This document shows positions 5,732 to 5,744 of a stretch of DNA of 5,744 bases, piece after piece. Each line of letters begins with the position of its first letter. Positions within the stretch are counted from its first letter, which is position 1. The stretch is from NCBI GenBank assembly GCA_009775355.1, contig VSPN01000080.1, positions 1 through 5,744 on the forward strand. Reading direction: 5' to 3'. The translations under genes and the position numbers were made by a program. The DNA comes from Muribaculaceae bacterium. Its GTDB lineage: Bacteria > Bacteroidota > Bacteroidia > Bacteroidales > Muribaculaceae. The notes beneath the pieces are model-generated. The model made no database searches, was not told where the DNA came from, and was given only the letters and a program-made list of their open reading frames with translations.

Positions 5732-5744
5732 CAATGAACCCCCG

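Noticed and set aside
1..5744. CRISPR array, tRNA, rRNA or complete insertion sequence
   Set aside because: No regularly spaced direct repeats, cloverleaf, rRNA-like segment or transposase frame was seen. The palindrome at 1074-1113 alone does not define a mobile element.

Overview
The window looks like a chromosomal piece from a gut-type Bacteroidales, most likely near Muribaculaceae/Prevotellaceae/Bacteroidaceae. The signs are two promoters of the Bacteroidales TTTG / TAnnTTTG type, start codons preceded by A/T-rich sequence rather than a Shine-Dalgarno, a secreted protein ending in a YYNLQGVRV...GVYIRVRG-type tail, and a DUF4143 ATPase fragment of the kind common in this order. The family assignment within the order is inference.

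The window is dominated by one minus-strand gene (1449-5090, 1213 aa). It encodes a large exported protein with a signal peptide, four tandem related beta-rich modules, a SusE/SusF-like fifth module, a long uncharacterised C-terminal half and a C-terminal sorting-type tail. I cannot assign it a biochemical function. A run of ten G on the coding strand (4206-4215) lies inside the second module; a one-base slip in either direction would truncate the protein.

The gene has clear borders. Upstream is a consensus promoter (5620-5651) about 530 bases before the start codon, giving an unusually long leader (about 5091-5615). The leader contains several perfect inverted repeats, two of which are mutually exclusive, and a possible 61-codon ORF whose start codon lies inside one of the pairing arms. 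Downstream are two strong GC-rich hairpins, the second a textbook intrinsic terminator with a UUCG loop and a U-run (1354-1388). A second promoter (5700-5731) points right, out of the window, so the 3' edge is a divergent promoter region.

Left of the terminator the sequence is a mosaic of debris. A GC-rich internal fragment of a MATE-family transporter (about 1125-1346) has neither end of its gene. It is followed by a 40-base near-perfect palindrome (1074-1113). Directly beyond that is the AT-richer C-terminal part of an AAA+/DUF4143 ATPase (179-1069) that has lost its ATP-binding half. All of these lie on the minus strand. The first 178 bases hold no confident gene, only a possible start codon of a gene running off the left edge.
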